Counted from the first letter of the stretch, positions 1 to 11,042 are shown. The stretch: 64,000 nucleotides of DNA from Streptomyces sp. SAI-127 (GCF_029894425.1 NZ_JARXYJ010000002.1:310001-374000), one strand, 5' to 3'. Made by a program: numbers and translations. The notes: generated by a model not told the origin, from the sequence alone.

Positions 1-3000
1 GAGTTCATGCTGGCCGACAGTGGTTGCTCGGTCCTGGTGGGGCACCGGTCGGTGGCTGAGGGTCTGCCGGTGGAGAGCGCGGTGTGGCTGGATGATCCGG
101 TTACGGGTGAGGCTGTTGCCGCGTTGCCGTCGTCGGCTCCGGATGTTGCGGTGGATCCGGTCGGGTTGGCGTATGTGCTGTACACCTCGGGGTCCACGGG
201 TCGGCCGAAGGGTGTGCTGGTCGGGCAGCGGAACCTGGTCGGTTTCTTGTCGGCGATGGGGCAGCGGCCGGGTCTGGACGCGGATGATGTCCTGCTGGCG
301 GTGACGACGCTGGGCTTTGACATTGCGGGTCTGGAGTTGTGGTTGCCGTTGGTGTCCGGTGCCCGGGTGGTCGTGGCCCCGCGTGAGACGGTGGCGGATC
401 CGGGGTTGCTGGCGGGTGAGCTGGTCCGGGTGGGTGCGTCGGTGGTGCAGGCGACTCCGTCGTTGTGGCAGATGCTGCTGGCCGATGGCTGGTCGGGTGT
501 TGCGGGCCTGCGGGTGCTGGCCGGTGGTGAGGCGCTGCCGGTGCCGTTGGCTGAGGCGCTGGTGCGTGGCGGGGCCGAGGTGTGGAACATGTACGGCCCG
601 ACGGAGACGACGATCTGGTCGACCTGCGAGCGAGTCTCCGAGACCCCGCTGTCGATCGGTTCGCCGATCGCCAACACCCGGGTCTATGTCCTGGACGAGC
701 GGTTGCAGCCGGTCCCGGTGGGTGTGGCAGGTGAACTGTTCATCGGTGGTACGGGTGTTGCCCGTGGTTATCTGGATCGGCCGGCGCTGACCGGTGAGCG
801 GTTCATCGCGGACCCGTTCGCCCAGGACGGATCCCGCCTCTACCGCACCGGTGACCGGGTGCGGTGGCTGGCGGACGGGCGTGTGGAGTTTTTGGGCCGG
901 GCGGACGACCAGCTCAAGGTGCGCGGTTTCCGTATCGAACCCGGCGAGGTCGAAGCCGTCCTTGCCGCACACCCCGGAGTCGGCACAGCGGTGGTCGTCG
1001 GGCGCGGAGAGGGCGCTGAGCGTCGTTTGGTGGCCTACGTGGTGCCGTCACGGCCGGGCGAGAGCGTTCCGTCGTCGGCCGAGTTGCGTGACCGGGTGCG
1101 CGGGGTCCTGCCGGAGTACATGGTTCCGTCCCTGTTCGTGGAATTGGCGGCCCTGCCGCTGACCCCCAACGGCAAGATCGACCGCTCCGCGCTCCCCGAG
1201 CCGGAAGGCTTGCGAACCGGTCGCGAGGGCACGTACGTCGTCCCGGCGACCGCAACTGAGGAACTGCTCGCCGGTATCTGGGCGCAGGTGCTGCGCGTGG
1301 ACCGGGTCGGGGCGCTCGACGGATTCTTCGACCTGGGCGGTCACTCCCTGCTGGCCACACAGATCGTCTCCCGCATCCGTGAGGTGTTCGCGACGGAGAT
1401 CCCGCTGGCCGCGCTCTTCGACCAGCCCACCGTGCGCGGTCTGGCCGCGCTGATAGACGGCGCGGGCCGGGGGAATGTCCTGCCGCCGATCACTCCGGCG
1501 GACCGCACGCAGCCGCTGCCGCTGTCCTTCGCGCAGCAACGGCTGTGGTTCCTGGACCAGTTGGAGCCCGGCTCGATCGAGTACAACCTCCCCACGCCCA
1601 TGCGGTGGCGGCACGCTGTGAACGTCTCCGCGCTGGGCGCGGCCCTCGGGGCGCTCGTAGCCCGGCACGAGGTGCTGCGCACTCGGCTGGTGGCTGACGC
1701 CGACGGCGTTCCGCACCAGGTGATCGACCCGCCGTCCGAGTTCCCACTGGTGGTGGCGGACGTGTCCGGTGCCCCCGATCCCGTGTCGGTCGCCCGACAC
1801 TTGACGGCGTCGGATGCCATCACCCCCTTCGACCTGGCCGGCGGTCCCCTGATCCGCGCCACCCTCGTCCGAGCGGCACCGGACGACCATGTACTGGCGC
1901 TGGTGACACACCACGTGGTCTCCGACGACCTGTCGGACCGGGTCCTCCAGCGCGAACTGCGCGCTCTGTACGAGGCGTTCCGTACGGGAACGCCGGACCC
2001 GTTGCCGCCGCTGCCGGTGCAGTACGCCGACTTCGCCGTATGGCAGCGGCAGTGGCTGGCTGGTGACGTGATGGAGAGCCAACGGGACTACTGGCGGGCT
2101 CAGTTGGCCGACGTCCCGGTCGTCGACCTGCCCACGGACCGGCCGCGTCCGCCGGTGAGGTCCACCGACGGTGCTGTGCGCAGGTTCGCCGTGCCGGCCC
2201 CCACGACCGAAGCGTTGCGCACGCTCTCGCAGGCGAACGGCACGACGATGTCCATGACGCTGCTGGCCGCGTTCAGCGCGCTGCTCGGTCGCCACGGCGG
2301 AGCGGAGGACGTGGCGGTCGGCACGCCGGTGGCGAACCGCAGCCGGGCCGAGACGGAGGGCCTGATCGGGTTCTTCGTGAACACGCTGGTGATGCGGACG
2401 GACCTGTCCGGCGATCCCACGTTCACCGAACTCCTTGCTCGGGTACGGCAGATGGCCCTGGGTGCCTATGCCCATCAGGATCTGCCGTTCGAGCAGGTGG
2501 TGGACGAGCTGGTCGCCGAGCGAGACCGCTCCCGCACCCCCCTCTTCCAGATCCTGTTCACCTACGCCGCGGCGGACCCGGGCGAGGCCGCTCCTACCGT
2601 CAGTACGAGCCGGGACCACGAAGCCGACGAACCGGTACCGGTGAAGTACGACCTGGTCCTGGCCCTGGCGGAGTCCGACGGCGGTCTTATGGCGGAGTTG
2701 CAGTACAGCACTGCGTTGTTCGATGCGGTGACGGTGGAGCGGTTGGCCGGGCATCTGGTGACGGTGTTGGAGGCGGTGGCGGAGGATGCGGGTCGGCGTG
2801 TGGGTGAGCTGCCGGTGCTGTCGTCGGTTGAGCGGGATCAGCTTGTGCGTGTCTGGAATGACACGTCCGTGCCGCTGCCGTCGGTGGGCGGGGTGCATGA
2901 GCTGATCGCTGCCCGGGCGGTTGTGACTGCGGATGCGGTGGCGGTGGTTTCGGGTGATGTGGTGGTGTCGTATGGCGGGTTGATGGCGCGGGCGAATCGG

Positions 3001-6000
3001 CTGGCTCATTATCTGCGTGGTGTGGGTGTGGGTCCGGAGTCGGTGGTCGGGCTGTGTGTGGAGCGCGGTCTGGACATGGTGGTGGCGGTGCTGGCGGTGT
3101 GGCAGGCCGGTGGCGCGTATCTGCCGTTGGATCCGGAGTTCCCGGTGGAGCGGCTGGAGTTCATGCTGGCTGACAGTGGCTGCTCGGTCCTGGTGGGGCA
3201 CCGGTCCGTCGCCGGTCAGCTCTCGGCGCAGACGGCGGTGTGGTTGGACGATGCGGCCGTTGAGGCGGCTGTGGCGGTTCAGCCCTCCACCGCGCCGCGG
3301 GTGGCTGTCCCTGGCGACGGGTTGGCGTATGTGCTGTACACCTCGGGGTCCACGGGTCGGCCGAAGGGTGTGCTGGTCGGGCAGCGGAACCTGGTCGGTT
3401 TCTTGTCGGCGATGGGGCAGCGGCCGGGTCTGGACGCGGATGATGTGCTGCTGGCGGTGACGACGCTGGGCTTTGACATCGCGGGTCTGGAGTTGTGGTT
3501 GCCGCTGGTGTCCGGTGCCCGGGTGGTCGTGGCCCCGCGCGAGACAGTGACCGACCCTGGCCTACTGGCGGATGAGATCGCCCGGGTCGGTGCCTCGGTG
3601 GTGCAGGCGACTCCGTCGCTGTGGCAGATGCTCCTGGCCGATGGCTGGCCGGGCGTTGCGGGCCTGCGGGCGCTGGCCGGTGGTGAGGCGCTGCCGGTGC
3701 CGTTGGCTGAGGCGCTGGTGCGTGGCGGGGCCGAGGTGTGGAACATGTACGGCCCGACGGAGACGACGATCTGGTCCACCTGCGAGCGAGTCTCCGAGAC
3801 CCCGCTGTCGATCGGTCCGCCGATCGCCAACACCCGGGTCTATGTCCTGGACGAGCGGTTGCAGCCGGCCCCGGTCGGTGTGGCGGGTGAACTGTTCATC
3901 GGTGGTACGGGTGTTGCCCGTGGTTATCTGGGTCGGCCGGCGCTGACCGCGGGGCGGTTCATCGCGGACCCGTTCGCCGAGGACGGATCCCGCCTGTATC
4001 GCACCGGTGACCGGGTGCGGTGGCTGGCGGACGGGCGTGTGGAGTTTTTGGGCCGGGCGGACGACCAGCTCAAGGTGCGCGGTTTCCGTATCGAACCCGG
4101 CGAGATCGAAGCCGTCCTGACCAGCCACTCGGCGATCCACACCGCTGTGGTCACGGCCCGCGGCACGGGCAGTGACCGGCGTCTGGTCGCCTATGTGGTC
4201 CCGGCCGATCTGTCCGCCGGCATTCCGTCGGTGGCCGAGTTGCGCGAGCATGTGCGCGAGCTGGTGCCGGAGTACATGGTCCCGTCCCTGTTCATGGAGC
4301 TGGCGGCCCTGCCGCTGACCCCCAACGGCAAGATCGACCGCTCCGCACTCCCCGAGCCGGAAGGCTTGCGAACCGGTCGCGAGGGCACGTACGTCGTCCC
4401 GGCGACCACGACCGAGGAACTGCTCGCCGGTATCTGGGCGCAGGTACTGGACATCGACCGCATCGGCGTCCGGGACAGCTTCTTCGAGCTCGGCGGTCAC
4501 TCCCTGCTGGCCACCCAGGTCATCTCCCGCGTCCGTGAGGTGTTCGCGACGGAGATCCCGCTCGCCGCGCTCTTCGACCGGCCCACTGTCCGCGGTCTGG
4601 CCGCGCTGATCGACGGCGCGGGCCGGGGGGCTGTCCTGCCGCCGATCACTCGGGCCGACCGCACGCAGCCGCTGCCGCTGTCCTTCTCGCAGCAACGGCT
4701 GTGGTTCCTGGACCAGTTGGAGCCCGGCTCGGTCGAGTACAACATGTCGACCCGTCTGCACCTGCCCGGCGAGCTGGACCTACGGGCCCTCGGCGCGGCC
4801 CTGGACGCGATCATCGCCCGCCACGAGGTGCTGCGTACCCGGCTGGTCGCCGACGCCGACGGCGTACCGCATCAGATCATCGACCCGCCCGCCCCCCTCC
4901 CCCTCCCCGTCGTCGACCTGTCCGGATCGACGCATCCGGTGGGCGACGCGGACGGAGTGATCGCTGGACTGGGGCTGGCTCCGTTCGACCTTGCGACCGG
5001 CCCCCTCGTGCGGGCCGCCCTGCTCAGGGTCGCCGGTGATGACCACATGCTCGCCCTGGCGTTCCACCACGTCGTCTTCGACGAGTGGTCCGACCGTGCT
5101 TTCCAACGGGAACTGCTCGCGCTCTACGAGGCGTTCCGCGCGGGCCTGCCGGATCCGCTCGCGCCCTTGGCGATCCAGTACGCCGACTTCGCGGTGTGGC
5201 AGCGGCAGTGGCTGAGCGGTGAGGTCGTCGACGCCCAGCTCGGTTACTGGCGGGAGCGGCTGACCGGTGTTCCGGTCCTTGAGCTGCCCGCCGATAGGCC
5301 GCGTCCGCCGGTGCGTTCGACCGAGGGTGCGGTGCGCCGGTTCGCCGTCCCGGCACGGACGGCCGACGCCCTGCGCGCCTTGTCGCGTGAGCACGGCACG
5401 ACGATGTTCATGACGCTGCTGGCGGCCTTCGATGTGCTGATGAGCCGTTACGGCGGCTCGGACGACATCGCGGTCGGCACCCCGGTGGCGAGCCGGAACC
5501 GGGCCGAGACTGAGGAACTCATCGGGTTCTTCGTGAACACGCTCGTGCTGCGGACGGACCTCTCCGGTGACCCGACCTTCACCGAACTGCTGGCACGGGT
5601 GCGGGAGACGGCCCTGGGCGCGTACGCCCATCAGGACCTGCCGTTCGAGCAGGTGGTGGACGAGCTGGTCGCCGAGCGAGACCGCTCCCGCACCCCCCTC
5701 TTCCAGGTCCTGTTCAGCTACGACTCCGAGGAACGCGGGGGCGGCTCCGCCTCCGGGGAACGCGGCGGCGAGCCAGGCCCCGATGCCCTCCCGGCGAGCC
5801 TTCCCGTCAAGTTCGACCTGATGGTGAGCCTGGGCGAGGACGACGGTGCCCTGAACGGGGAGATCCAGTTCAGCACCGCGCTCTTCGACGCCGCGACGAT
5901 CGAGCGGATGACCGGGCACCTGACCGCACTCCTGGAGGCCGTCGCCGCCGATCCCGGCCGCCCCGTCGGCGCACTGCCGTTGCTGACCGAGCCGGAGAGC

Positions 6001-9000
6001 GACCACCTCCTGCAGACCTGGACCGACACCACCGCCGCCCTGCCGGCGGTGAACGGCATCCACGAGCTGATCGCCGAGCGGGCGACCGCCCGGCCGGACT
6101 CGGTGGCCGTGGTCTCGGGCGATCAGACGCTGACGTACGGGGAGTTGCTCGCGCGGGCGAACCGTCTCGCGCACCTCCTGCGCGAAGCGGGTGTGGGCAC
6201 GGAGTCCGTGGTGGGACTGTGCCTGGAGCGCGGACCGGACATGGTGGCCGCCGTGCTGGCGGTGTGGCAGGCCGGTGCCGCCTACCTGCCGTTGGACCCC
6301 TCGTACCCGGCGGACCGGCTGGCGTACATGCTCGCCGACAGTGGCACGTCGGTGCTGGTCGGACACCGGGGGGTGGCCGTGGGTCTGGTCGGCGCCGACG
6401 GGCCGCGGACCGTCGTATGGCTGGACGACCCGGCCACGCGCACCGCCCTCGCGGCCCTGCCGGACACTGCGCCGCGGGTGCCCGTCCTGCCGTTGCAGCT
6501 CGCCTACGTCATCTACACCTCTGGTTCGACGGGCCGTCCCAAAGGCGTCCAGATCACCCATCGGGGTGTGCTGAACCGTGTGTCGTGGATGCAGGACCGC
6601 CATCGGCTGGCCGACTCCGAGCGCGTGCTGCAGAAGACGCCGTTGACCTTCGACGCCTCGGTGTGGGAACTGCTCTGGCCGCTGTCCACCGGAGCGGAGC
6701 TCGTCCTCGTGGAGCCGGGTCGGCACGGTGACCTGGACCACGTCGTGGAGCTGCTGGAGTCCCGGCGGATCACGGTGGTGCAGTTCGTGCCCTCGTTGTT
6801 CAAGCTGTTCGTGGCCCACCCGTGGCCGTCCGCCCTGGCGTCGCTGCGCGCGGTGTTCTGCGGGGGTGAGGCGTTGCCGGTGGACGACGTGGCGCGCTTC
6901 TACGCCCGCAATGCCACTGCCGTCGTGGCCAACCTCTACGGCCCCACCGAGAACACCATCGACGCCGCCAGTACCGAGTGCCCGCGTCCGCACGGCACGT
7001 CGGACTGGTCACCGGGCGGGCTGGTCCCCATCGGGCGGCCGCTCACCAATGTGCGGCTGATGGTGCTGGACGAGCGGTTGCAGCCGGTACCGGTGGGTGT
7101 CGCGGGCGAGCTGTACATCGCGGGCGAGTCGTTGGCCCGGGCGTACGGGGACCGGCCGGCGCTGACCGCGGAGCGGTTCGTGGCCGACCCGTACGCGGGG
7201 GACGGCTCCCGCGCCTATCGGTCCGGCGACCGGGTGCGGTGGCGTGCCGACGGGCGGCTGGAGTTCCTGGGCCGCATGGACCAGCAGGTGAAGGCGCGCG
7301 GCTTCCGGGTCGAGCCCGGCGAGATCGAGTCGGTCCTCACCGCACATCCCGGCGTGGGGTCGGCCGTGGTGACGACCTGGGGCGAGGCCGCGGACCGTGC
7401 CCTGGTGGCCTACCTGGTCCCGGCCGGGCCCGCCGACGGCATCCCTGCCGTTGCCGAGCTGCGGGAGCATCTGCGGCGCAGGGTCCCGGAGTTCATGGTC
7501 CCGACCGTCTTCACCGAGCTGGCCGTGCTGCCGCTGACCCCGAACGGGAAGCTGGACCGGGCCGCCCTCCCGGCCCCCGAGGCGTCCCGGCCGGACGCGG
7601 TCGCCTTCGTGGCTCCGTCCGGCACCGTCGAGGAGTTGCTGGCGGGGATCTGGGGCCGGGTCCTGGGCGTGGACCGGGTCGGCGCGCGGGACGACTTCTT
7701 CGAGCTGGGCGGGCATTCACTCCTGGCCACGCAGGTCGTCTCCCGGATCCGGGACGTCCTGGGCGCCGAGGTGCCGCTGGCCGCGCTCTTCGACCGGCCG
7801 ACCGTCCGCTCTCTGGCCGCGCTGGTGGAGGGCTCGGCGCGGACCACGGTGCGGCCGGTGTCCCCGGTCGGCCGGGACCGGCCGCTGCCGCTGTCCTTCG
7901 CGCAGCAACGGCTGTGGTTCCTGGACCAGTTGGAGCCCGGCTCGACCGAGTACAACCTGCCGATGCGGGTGCGGATGGGCCGGGACCTCGACATCGCGGC
8001 GCTGCGGTCCGCGCTCGGGGCGCTCGTCGCACGGCACGAGGTCCTGCGGACCCGGCTGGTGACCGGCGAGGACGGGGTGGCGTACCAGGTGATCGACCCG
8101 CCGAGGGAGTTCCCGCTGCCGTTGGTCGACGTCTGCACCGAGAGTGACCCGCTCGGGGCCGCCGGGCGCCTGGTCGCGGCGGACGAGGCGACGCCGTTCG
8201 ATCTGGCGAACGGGCCGCTGATCCGCGCGACCCTTCTCCGGGTCGCCGCCGACGACCACGTGCTGGCGCTGTCGCTGCACCACGTGGTCTCCGATGAGTG
8301 GTCGACGAGGATCTTCCAAAGTGAACTCACGCATCTCTACGACGCCTTCCGTGCGGGCCGGGCGCCCGACCTGCCTCCGTTGACCGTGCAGTACGCCGAC
8401 TTCGCGGTGTGGCAGCGGCAGTGGCTGACCGGCGACGTCCTCGACGCGCAACTCGCCCACTGGCGCGGTCGGCTGCGCGGGGCGCCGGTGCTGGAGCTGC
8501 CCACGGACCGGCCCCGTCCGGCGGTGTGGTCCCCGGCCGGCGCCCGGGCCCGCTTCACCGTCCCGGAGCAGACGGTGGCCGCGCTGCGGACACTGTCCCG
8601 CGAGCACGGCGCGACGATGTTCATGACGCTCTTGGCCGCCTTCGACGTCCTGCTGGGCCGGTACGCAGGCACGGACGACGTGGTGGTCGGCACGCCGGTC
8701 GCCAACCGCAACCGGGCCGAGACCGAGGACCTGATCGGGTTCTTCGTCAACACGCTGGTGCTGCGCGCCGACCTGTCGGGTGATCCTGCCTTCACCGAGC
8801 TGCTGGCCCGCGTCCGCGCGACGGCCCTCGATGCCTACGCCCACCAGGACCTGCCGTTCGAGCAGTTGGTCGACGACCTGGCCGTCGAGCGTGACCGGTC
8901 GCGCAGCCCGCTGTTCCAGGTGCTGTTCAACTACTTCTCGCAGGGCGAGGGCGGCGAGGTGGTGGACGACGCCGAGGCGTTCCTCGGTGACAGTGGTGAC

Positions 9001-11040
9001 GCGCTGACCACCCGCTTCGACCTGCGGCTGGTGCTGGTGGAGGACGGTGGCACGCTGGCCGGGGAATTCGAGTACAGCACCGCCCTGTTCGACGCGGGCA
9101 CGGTCGAGCGGATGGCCCGGCACCTCGTCACCCTGCTCGCGGGTGTGGCCGTGGACGCCGGCCGGTCCGTGGGCGAACTGCCGTTGCTGACCGAGGACGA
9201 GGGCGAACCACTGGTGCGGGACGGGAACGCCGCCTTCGCGTCGCCGCCCGCGGGCGGTGTGCACGAGCTGATCGTCGGGGCGGGGGCGGCGACGCCCGAC
9301 GCGGTCGCGCTCGTCTCGGGTGGACGGGCGCTGACGTACGCGGGACTGCTGGAGCGGGCCGGGCGGCTGGCGCACTACCTTCGGGACAGCGGGGTGGGCC
9401 CGGAGTCGGTGGTCGCGGTGTGTCTGCCCCGGGGGTCCGAGATGGTGGTGACGCTGCTGGCGGTGTGGCTGGCCGGTGGCGTGTACCTGCCGCTGGACCC
9501 GGAGTACCCGGCCGAACGGCTCGGGTTCGTCCTGGCCGACAGCGGAGCCTCGGTGCTGGTGGGCACCGAGGACCTGGTCGACGACCTGCCGGTGGGGCGG
9601 CTGCGGACGGTCGTCCTGGACGACCCGGCCGTGGTGGCGGCCCTCGCCGGGCGGCCCGGACGTGCACCCGAAGGGGCTGTGCACGGCGACCAGCTGGCGT
9701 ACGTCATCTACACGTCGGGTTCGACCGGGCGTCCGAAGGGCGTGCAGCTCACCCACGGCGGTGCCGTGAGCCTGGTGGCGGCACAGCGGGACGTACTGGG
9801 CCCGGACGCCGGTACGCGCGTGCTGCAGTTCGCGCCGTTCGGGTTCGACGCCTCTGTCTGGGAGGTGCTGATGGCCCTGGCAGGCGGTGGCACGCTGATC
9901 ATGGCCGGTGCGGTGGAACGGGCCGAGCCGGACCGGCTGGCCGCGCTGGTCGTCGGCGGCGGGGTGGAGGTGGCGACCGTGCCGCCGTCGGTACTGGACG
10001 TGCTGCGGCCGCGGGAGTGGGCCACGGTGGGCACACTGTTCACGGCCGGGGAACGGCTGGAGGGGCATCTCGCGCGGCGCTGGGCCGCAGGGCGGCGGCT
10101 GTTCAACGCCTACGGGCCCACCGAGACCACGGTGTGTGCCACGGTCGGCGCGTGCGACACGGCCGACCCGCAGGCACCGTCCATCGGCGGTGCGATTCTC
10201 CGCACCCGGGTGTACGTCCTGGACGCTTCGCTGCGGCCGGTGCCCCCCGGGGTGGCCGGCGAACTGTTCATCGCGGGCGCGCAGGTGGCCCGCGGGTACC
10301 TCGGGCGGCCGGCGCTGACGGGCGAGCGTTTCCTGCCCGACCCCTACACGGGCGACGGGCGGCGCATGTACCGGTCCGGGGACCGGGTGCGCCGGCTGGC
10401 GGACGGGCGGCTCGAGTTCCTGGGCCGCGTCGACGATCAGGTCAAGGTGCGCGGTTTCCGGATCGAACCGGGGGAGATCGAAGCCGTCCTCACCGCCCAC
10501 CCGGCGATCCGCACGGCCGTGGTCACCGCCCACGGGGACGACGCCGAACGGAGGCTGATCGCCTACTCGGTCCCCGCCGACCGGGGCGAGGGCCTGCCTC
10601 CCACCGCCGAGCTGCGGGCCTTCGCGGGCGACCGGCTCCCGGCGTTCATGGTCCCCGCGGTCTTCGTCGAGCTCGCCGAACTGCCCCTGACCACCAACGG
10701 CAAGGTCGACCGGGCCGCCCTGCCCGACCCGGCCGGTGAGGCACGTATGGGCACGGCGCAGGCGTACGTGGCACCCCGCACCGGGGCCGAGGACGTGATC
10801 GCCGGTATCTGGGCGGAGCTGCTGGGGGTCGAACGGGTCGGCGTGCAGGACAACTTCTTCGACCTGGGCGGGCACTCCCTGCTGGCCACCCAGCTGGTGT
10901 CCCGCATCCGGGAGGCGTTCGACGTCGACCTGACCCTCGCCGAGGTCTTCGAGGAGCCCACGATCGAGGCGCTCGCCGCTGTGGTCGCCGCGGACGGCGG
11001 GACCGAGGACGGGGCAGAGTACGAGGAGTTCGAACTGTAG
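1..11040 (+). CDS. Nonribosomal peptide synthetase, four modules, 5' end outside window
   Basis: The reading frame is open from base 1, so the true start lies upstream; 3,679 codons are visible. Domains by position: A1 (already past its start) to about 1180, T1 around 1333, C1 about 1480-2830, A2 about 2870-4330, T2 around 4492, C2 about 4640-5990, A3 about 6040-7560, T3 around 7705, C3 about 7870-9200, A4 about 9240-10720, T4 around 10870. Each T domain carries GGHSLLATQ with the phosphopantetheine serine; C domains carry HHVVSDD, HHVVFDE and HHVVSDE. Ten-residue pockets read by eye are DILQLGMIWK (A1, A2), DAWQFGLIDK (A3) and DAWTFAAVCK (A4), which I match from memory to Gly, Gly, Gln and Phe-like. 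No E or TE domain follows, so another subunit should accept or release the chain. Specificities are inference; the NRPS call is certain. Confidence 0.97.
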   Translation, partial: EFMLADSGCSVLVGHRSVAEGLPVESAVWLDDPVTGEAVAALPSSAPDVAVDPVGLAYVLYTSGSTGRPKGVLVGQRNLVGFLSAMGQRPGLDADDVLLAVTTLGFDIAGLELWLPLVSGARVVVAPRETVADPGLLAGELVRVGASVVQATPSLWQMLLADGWSGVAGLRVLAGGEALPVPLAEALVRGGAEVWNMYGPTETTIWSTCERVSETPLSIGSPIANTRVYVLDERLQPVPVGVAGELFIGGTGVARGYLDRPALTGERFIADPFAQDGSRLYRTGDRVRWLADGRVEFLGRADDQLKVRGFRIEPGEVEAVLAAHPGVGTAVVVGRGEGAERRLVAYVVPSRPGESVPSSAELRDRVRGVLPEYMVPSLFVELAALPLTPNGKIDRSALPEPEGLRTGREGTYVVPATATEELLAGIWAQVLRVDRVGALDGFFDLGGHSLLATQIVSRIREVFATEIPLAALFDQPTVRGLAALIDGAGRGNVLPPITPADRTQPLPLSFAQQRLWFLDQLEPGSIEYNLPTPMRWRHAVNVSALGAALGALVARHEVLRTRLVADADGVPHQVIDPPSEFPLVVADVSGAPDPVSVARHLTASDAITPFDLAGGPLIRATLVRAAPDDHVLALVTHHVVSDDLSDRVLQRELRALYEAFRTGTPDPLPPLPVQYADFAVWQRQWLAGDVMESQRDYWRAQLADVPVVDLPTDRPRPPVRSTDGAVRRFAVPAPTTEALRTLSQANGTTMSMTLLAAFSALLGRHGGAEDVAVGTPVANRSRAETEGLIGFFVNTLVMRTDLSGDPTFTELLARVRQMALGAYAHQDLPFEQVVDELVAERDRSRTPLFQILFTYAAADPGEAAPTVSTSRDHEADEPVPVKYDLVLALAESDGGLMAELQYSTALFDAVTVERLAGHLVTVLEAVAEDAGRRVGELPVLSSVERDQLVRVWNDTSVPLPSVGGVHELIAARAVVTADAVAVVSGDVVVSYGGLMARANRLAHYLRGVGVGPESVVGLCVERGLDMVVAVLAVWQAGGAYLPLDPEFPVERLEFMLADSGCSVLVGHRSVAGQLSAQTAVWLDDAAVEAAVAVQPSTAPRVAVPGDGLAYVLYTSGSTGRPKGVLVGQRNLVGFLSAMGQRPGLDADDVLLAVTTLGFDIAGLELWLPLVSGARVVVAPRETVTDPGLLADEIARVGASVVQATPSLWQMLLADGWPGVAGLRALAGGEALPVPLAEALVRGGAEVWNMYGPTETTIWSTCERVSETPLSIGPPIANTRVYVLDERLQPAPVGVAGELFIGGTGVARGYLGRPALTAGRFIADPFAEDGSRLYRTGDRVRWLADGRVEFLGRADDQLKVRGFRIEPGEIEAVLTSHSAIHTAVVTARGTGSDRRLVAYVVPADLSAGIPSVAELREHVRELVPEYMVPSLFMELAALPLTPNGKIDRSALPEPEGLRTGREGTYVVPATTTEELLAGIWAQVLDIDRIGVRDSFFELGGHSLLATQVISRVREVFATEIPLAALFDRPTVRGLAALIDGAGRGAVLPPITRADRTQPLPLSFSQQRLWFLDQLEPGSVEYNMSTRLHLPGELDLRALGAALDAIIARHEVLRTRLVADADGVPHQIIDPPAPLPLPVVDLSGSTHPVGDADGVIAGLGLAPFDLATGPLVRAALLRVAGDDHMLALAFHHVVFDEWSDRAFQRELLALYEAFRAGLPDPLAPLAIQYADFAVWQRQWLSGEVVDAQLGYWRERLTGVPVLELPADRPRPPVRSTEGAVRRFAVPARTADALRALSREHGTTMFMTLLAAFDVLMSRYGGSDDIAVGTPVASRNRAETEELIGFFVNTLVLRTDLSGDPTFTELLARVRETALGAYAHQDLPFEQVVDELVAERDRSRTPLFQVLFSYDSEERGGGSASGERGGEPGPDALPASLPVKFDLMVSLGEDDGALNGEIQFSTALFDAATIERMTGHLTALLEAVAADPGRPVGALPLLTEPESDHLLQTWTDTTAALPAVNGIHELIAERATARPDSVAVVSGDQTLTYGELLARANRLAHLLREAGVGTESVVGLCLERGPDMVAAVLAVWQAGAAYLPLDPSYPADRLAYMLADSGTSVLVGHRGVAVGLVGADGPRTVVWLDDPATRTALAALPDTAPRVPVLPLQLAYVIYTSGSTGRPKGVQITHRGVLNRVSWMQDRHRLADSERVLQKTPLTFDASVWELLWPLSTGAELVLVEPGRHGDLDHVVELLESRRITVVQFVPSLFKLFVAHPWPSALASLRAVFCGGEALPVDDVARFYARNATAVVANLYGPTENTIDAASTECPRPHGTSDWSPGGLVPIGRPLTNVRLMVLDERLQPVPVGVAGELYIAGESLARAYGDRPALTAERFVADPYAGDGSRAYRSGDRVRWRADGRLEFLGRMDQQVKARGFRVEPGEIESVLTAHPGVGSAVVTTWGEAADRALVAYLVPAGPADGIPAVAELREHLRRRVPEFMVPTVFTELAVLPLTPNGKLDRAALPAPEASRPDAVAFVAPSGTVEELLAGIWGRVLGVDRVGARDDFFELGGHSLLATQVVSRIRDVLGAEVPLAALFDRPTVRSLAALVEGSARTTVRPVSPVGRDRPLPLSFAQQRLWFLDQLEPGSTEYNLPMRVRMGRDLDIAALRSALGALVARHEVLRTRLVTGEDGVAYQVIDPPREFPLPLVDVCTESDPLGAAGRLVAADEATPFDLANGPLIRATLLRVAADDHVLALSLHHVVSDEWSTRIFQSELTHLYDAFRAGRAPDLPPLTVQYADFAVWQRQWLTGDVLDAQLAHWRGRLRGAPVLELPTDRPRPAVWSPAGARARFTVPEQTVAALRTLSREHGATMFMTLLAAFDVLLGRYAGTDDVVVGTPVANRNRAETEDLIGFFVNTLVLRADLSGDPAFTELLARVRATALDAYAHQDLPFEQLVDDLAVERDRSRSPLFQVLFNYFSQGEGGEVVDDAEAFLGDSGDALTTRFDLRLVLVEDGGTLAGEFEYSTALFDAGTVERMARHLVTLLAGVAVDAGRSVGELPLLTEDEGEPLVRDGNAAFASPPAGGVHELIVGAGAATPDAVALVSGGRALTYAGLLERAGRLAHYLRDSGVGPESVVAVCLPRGSEMVVTLLAVWLAGGVYLPLDPEYPAERLGFVLADSGASVLVGTEDLVDDLPVGRLRTVVLDDPAVVAALAGRPGRAPEGAVHGDQLAYVIYTSGSTGRPKGVQLTHGGAVSLVAAQRDVLGPDAGTRVLQFAPFGFDASVWEVLMALAGGGTLIMAGAVERAEPDRLAALVVGGGVEVATVPPSVLDVLRPREWATVGTLFTAGERLEGHLARRWAAGRRLFNAYGPTETTVCATVGACDTADPQAPSIGGAILRTRVYVLDASLRPVPPGVAGELFIAGAQVARGYLGRPALTGERFLPDPYTGDGRRMYRSGDRVRRLADGRLEFLGRVDDQVKVRGFRIEPGEIEAVLTAHPAIRTAVVTAHGDDAERRLIAYSVPADRGEGLPPTAELRAFAGDRLPAFMVPAVFVELAELPLTTNGKVDRAALPDPAGEARMGTAQAYVAPRTGAEDVIAGIWAELLGVERVGVQDNFFDLGGHSLLATQLVSRIREAFDVDLTLAEVFEEPTIEALAAVVAADGGTEDGAEYEEFEL

Positions 11041-11042
11041 GC

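Noticed and set aside
1048..3201. Long open frames on the strand opposite the NRPS (also 3562-4761, 4780-6993 and 7717-10875)
   Set aside because: High-GC coding sequence leaves the opposite strand open; the translations lack known motifs and the NRPS frame is certain.
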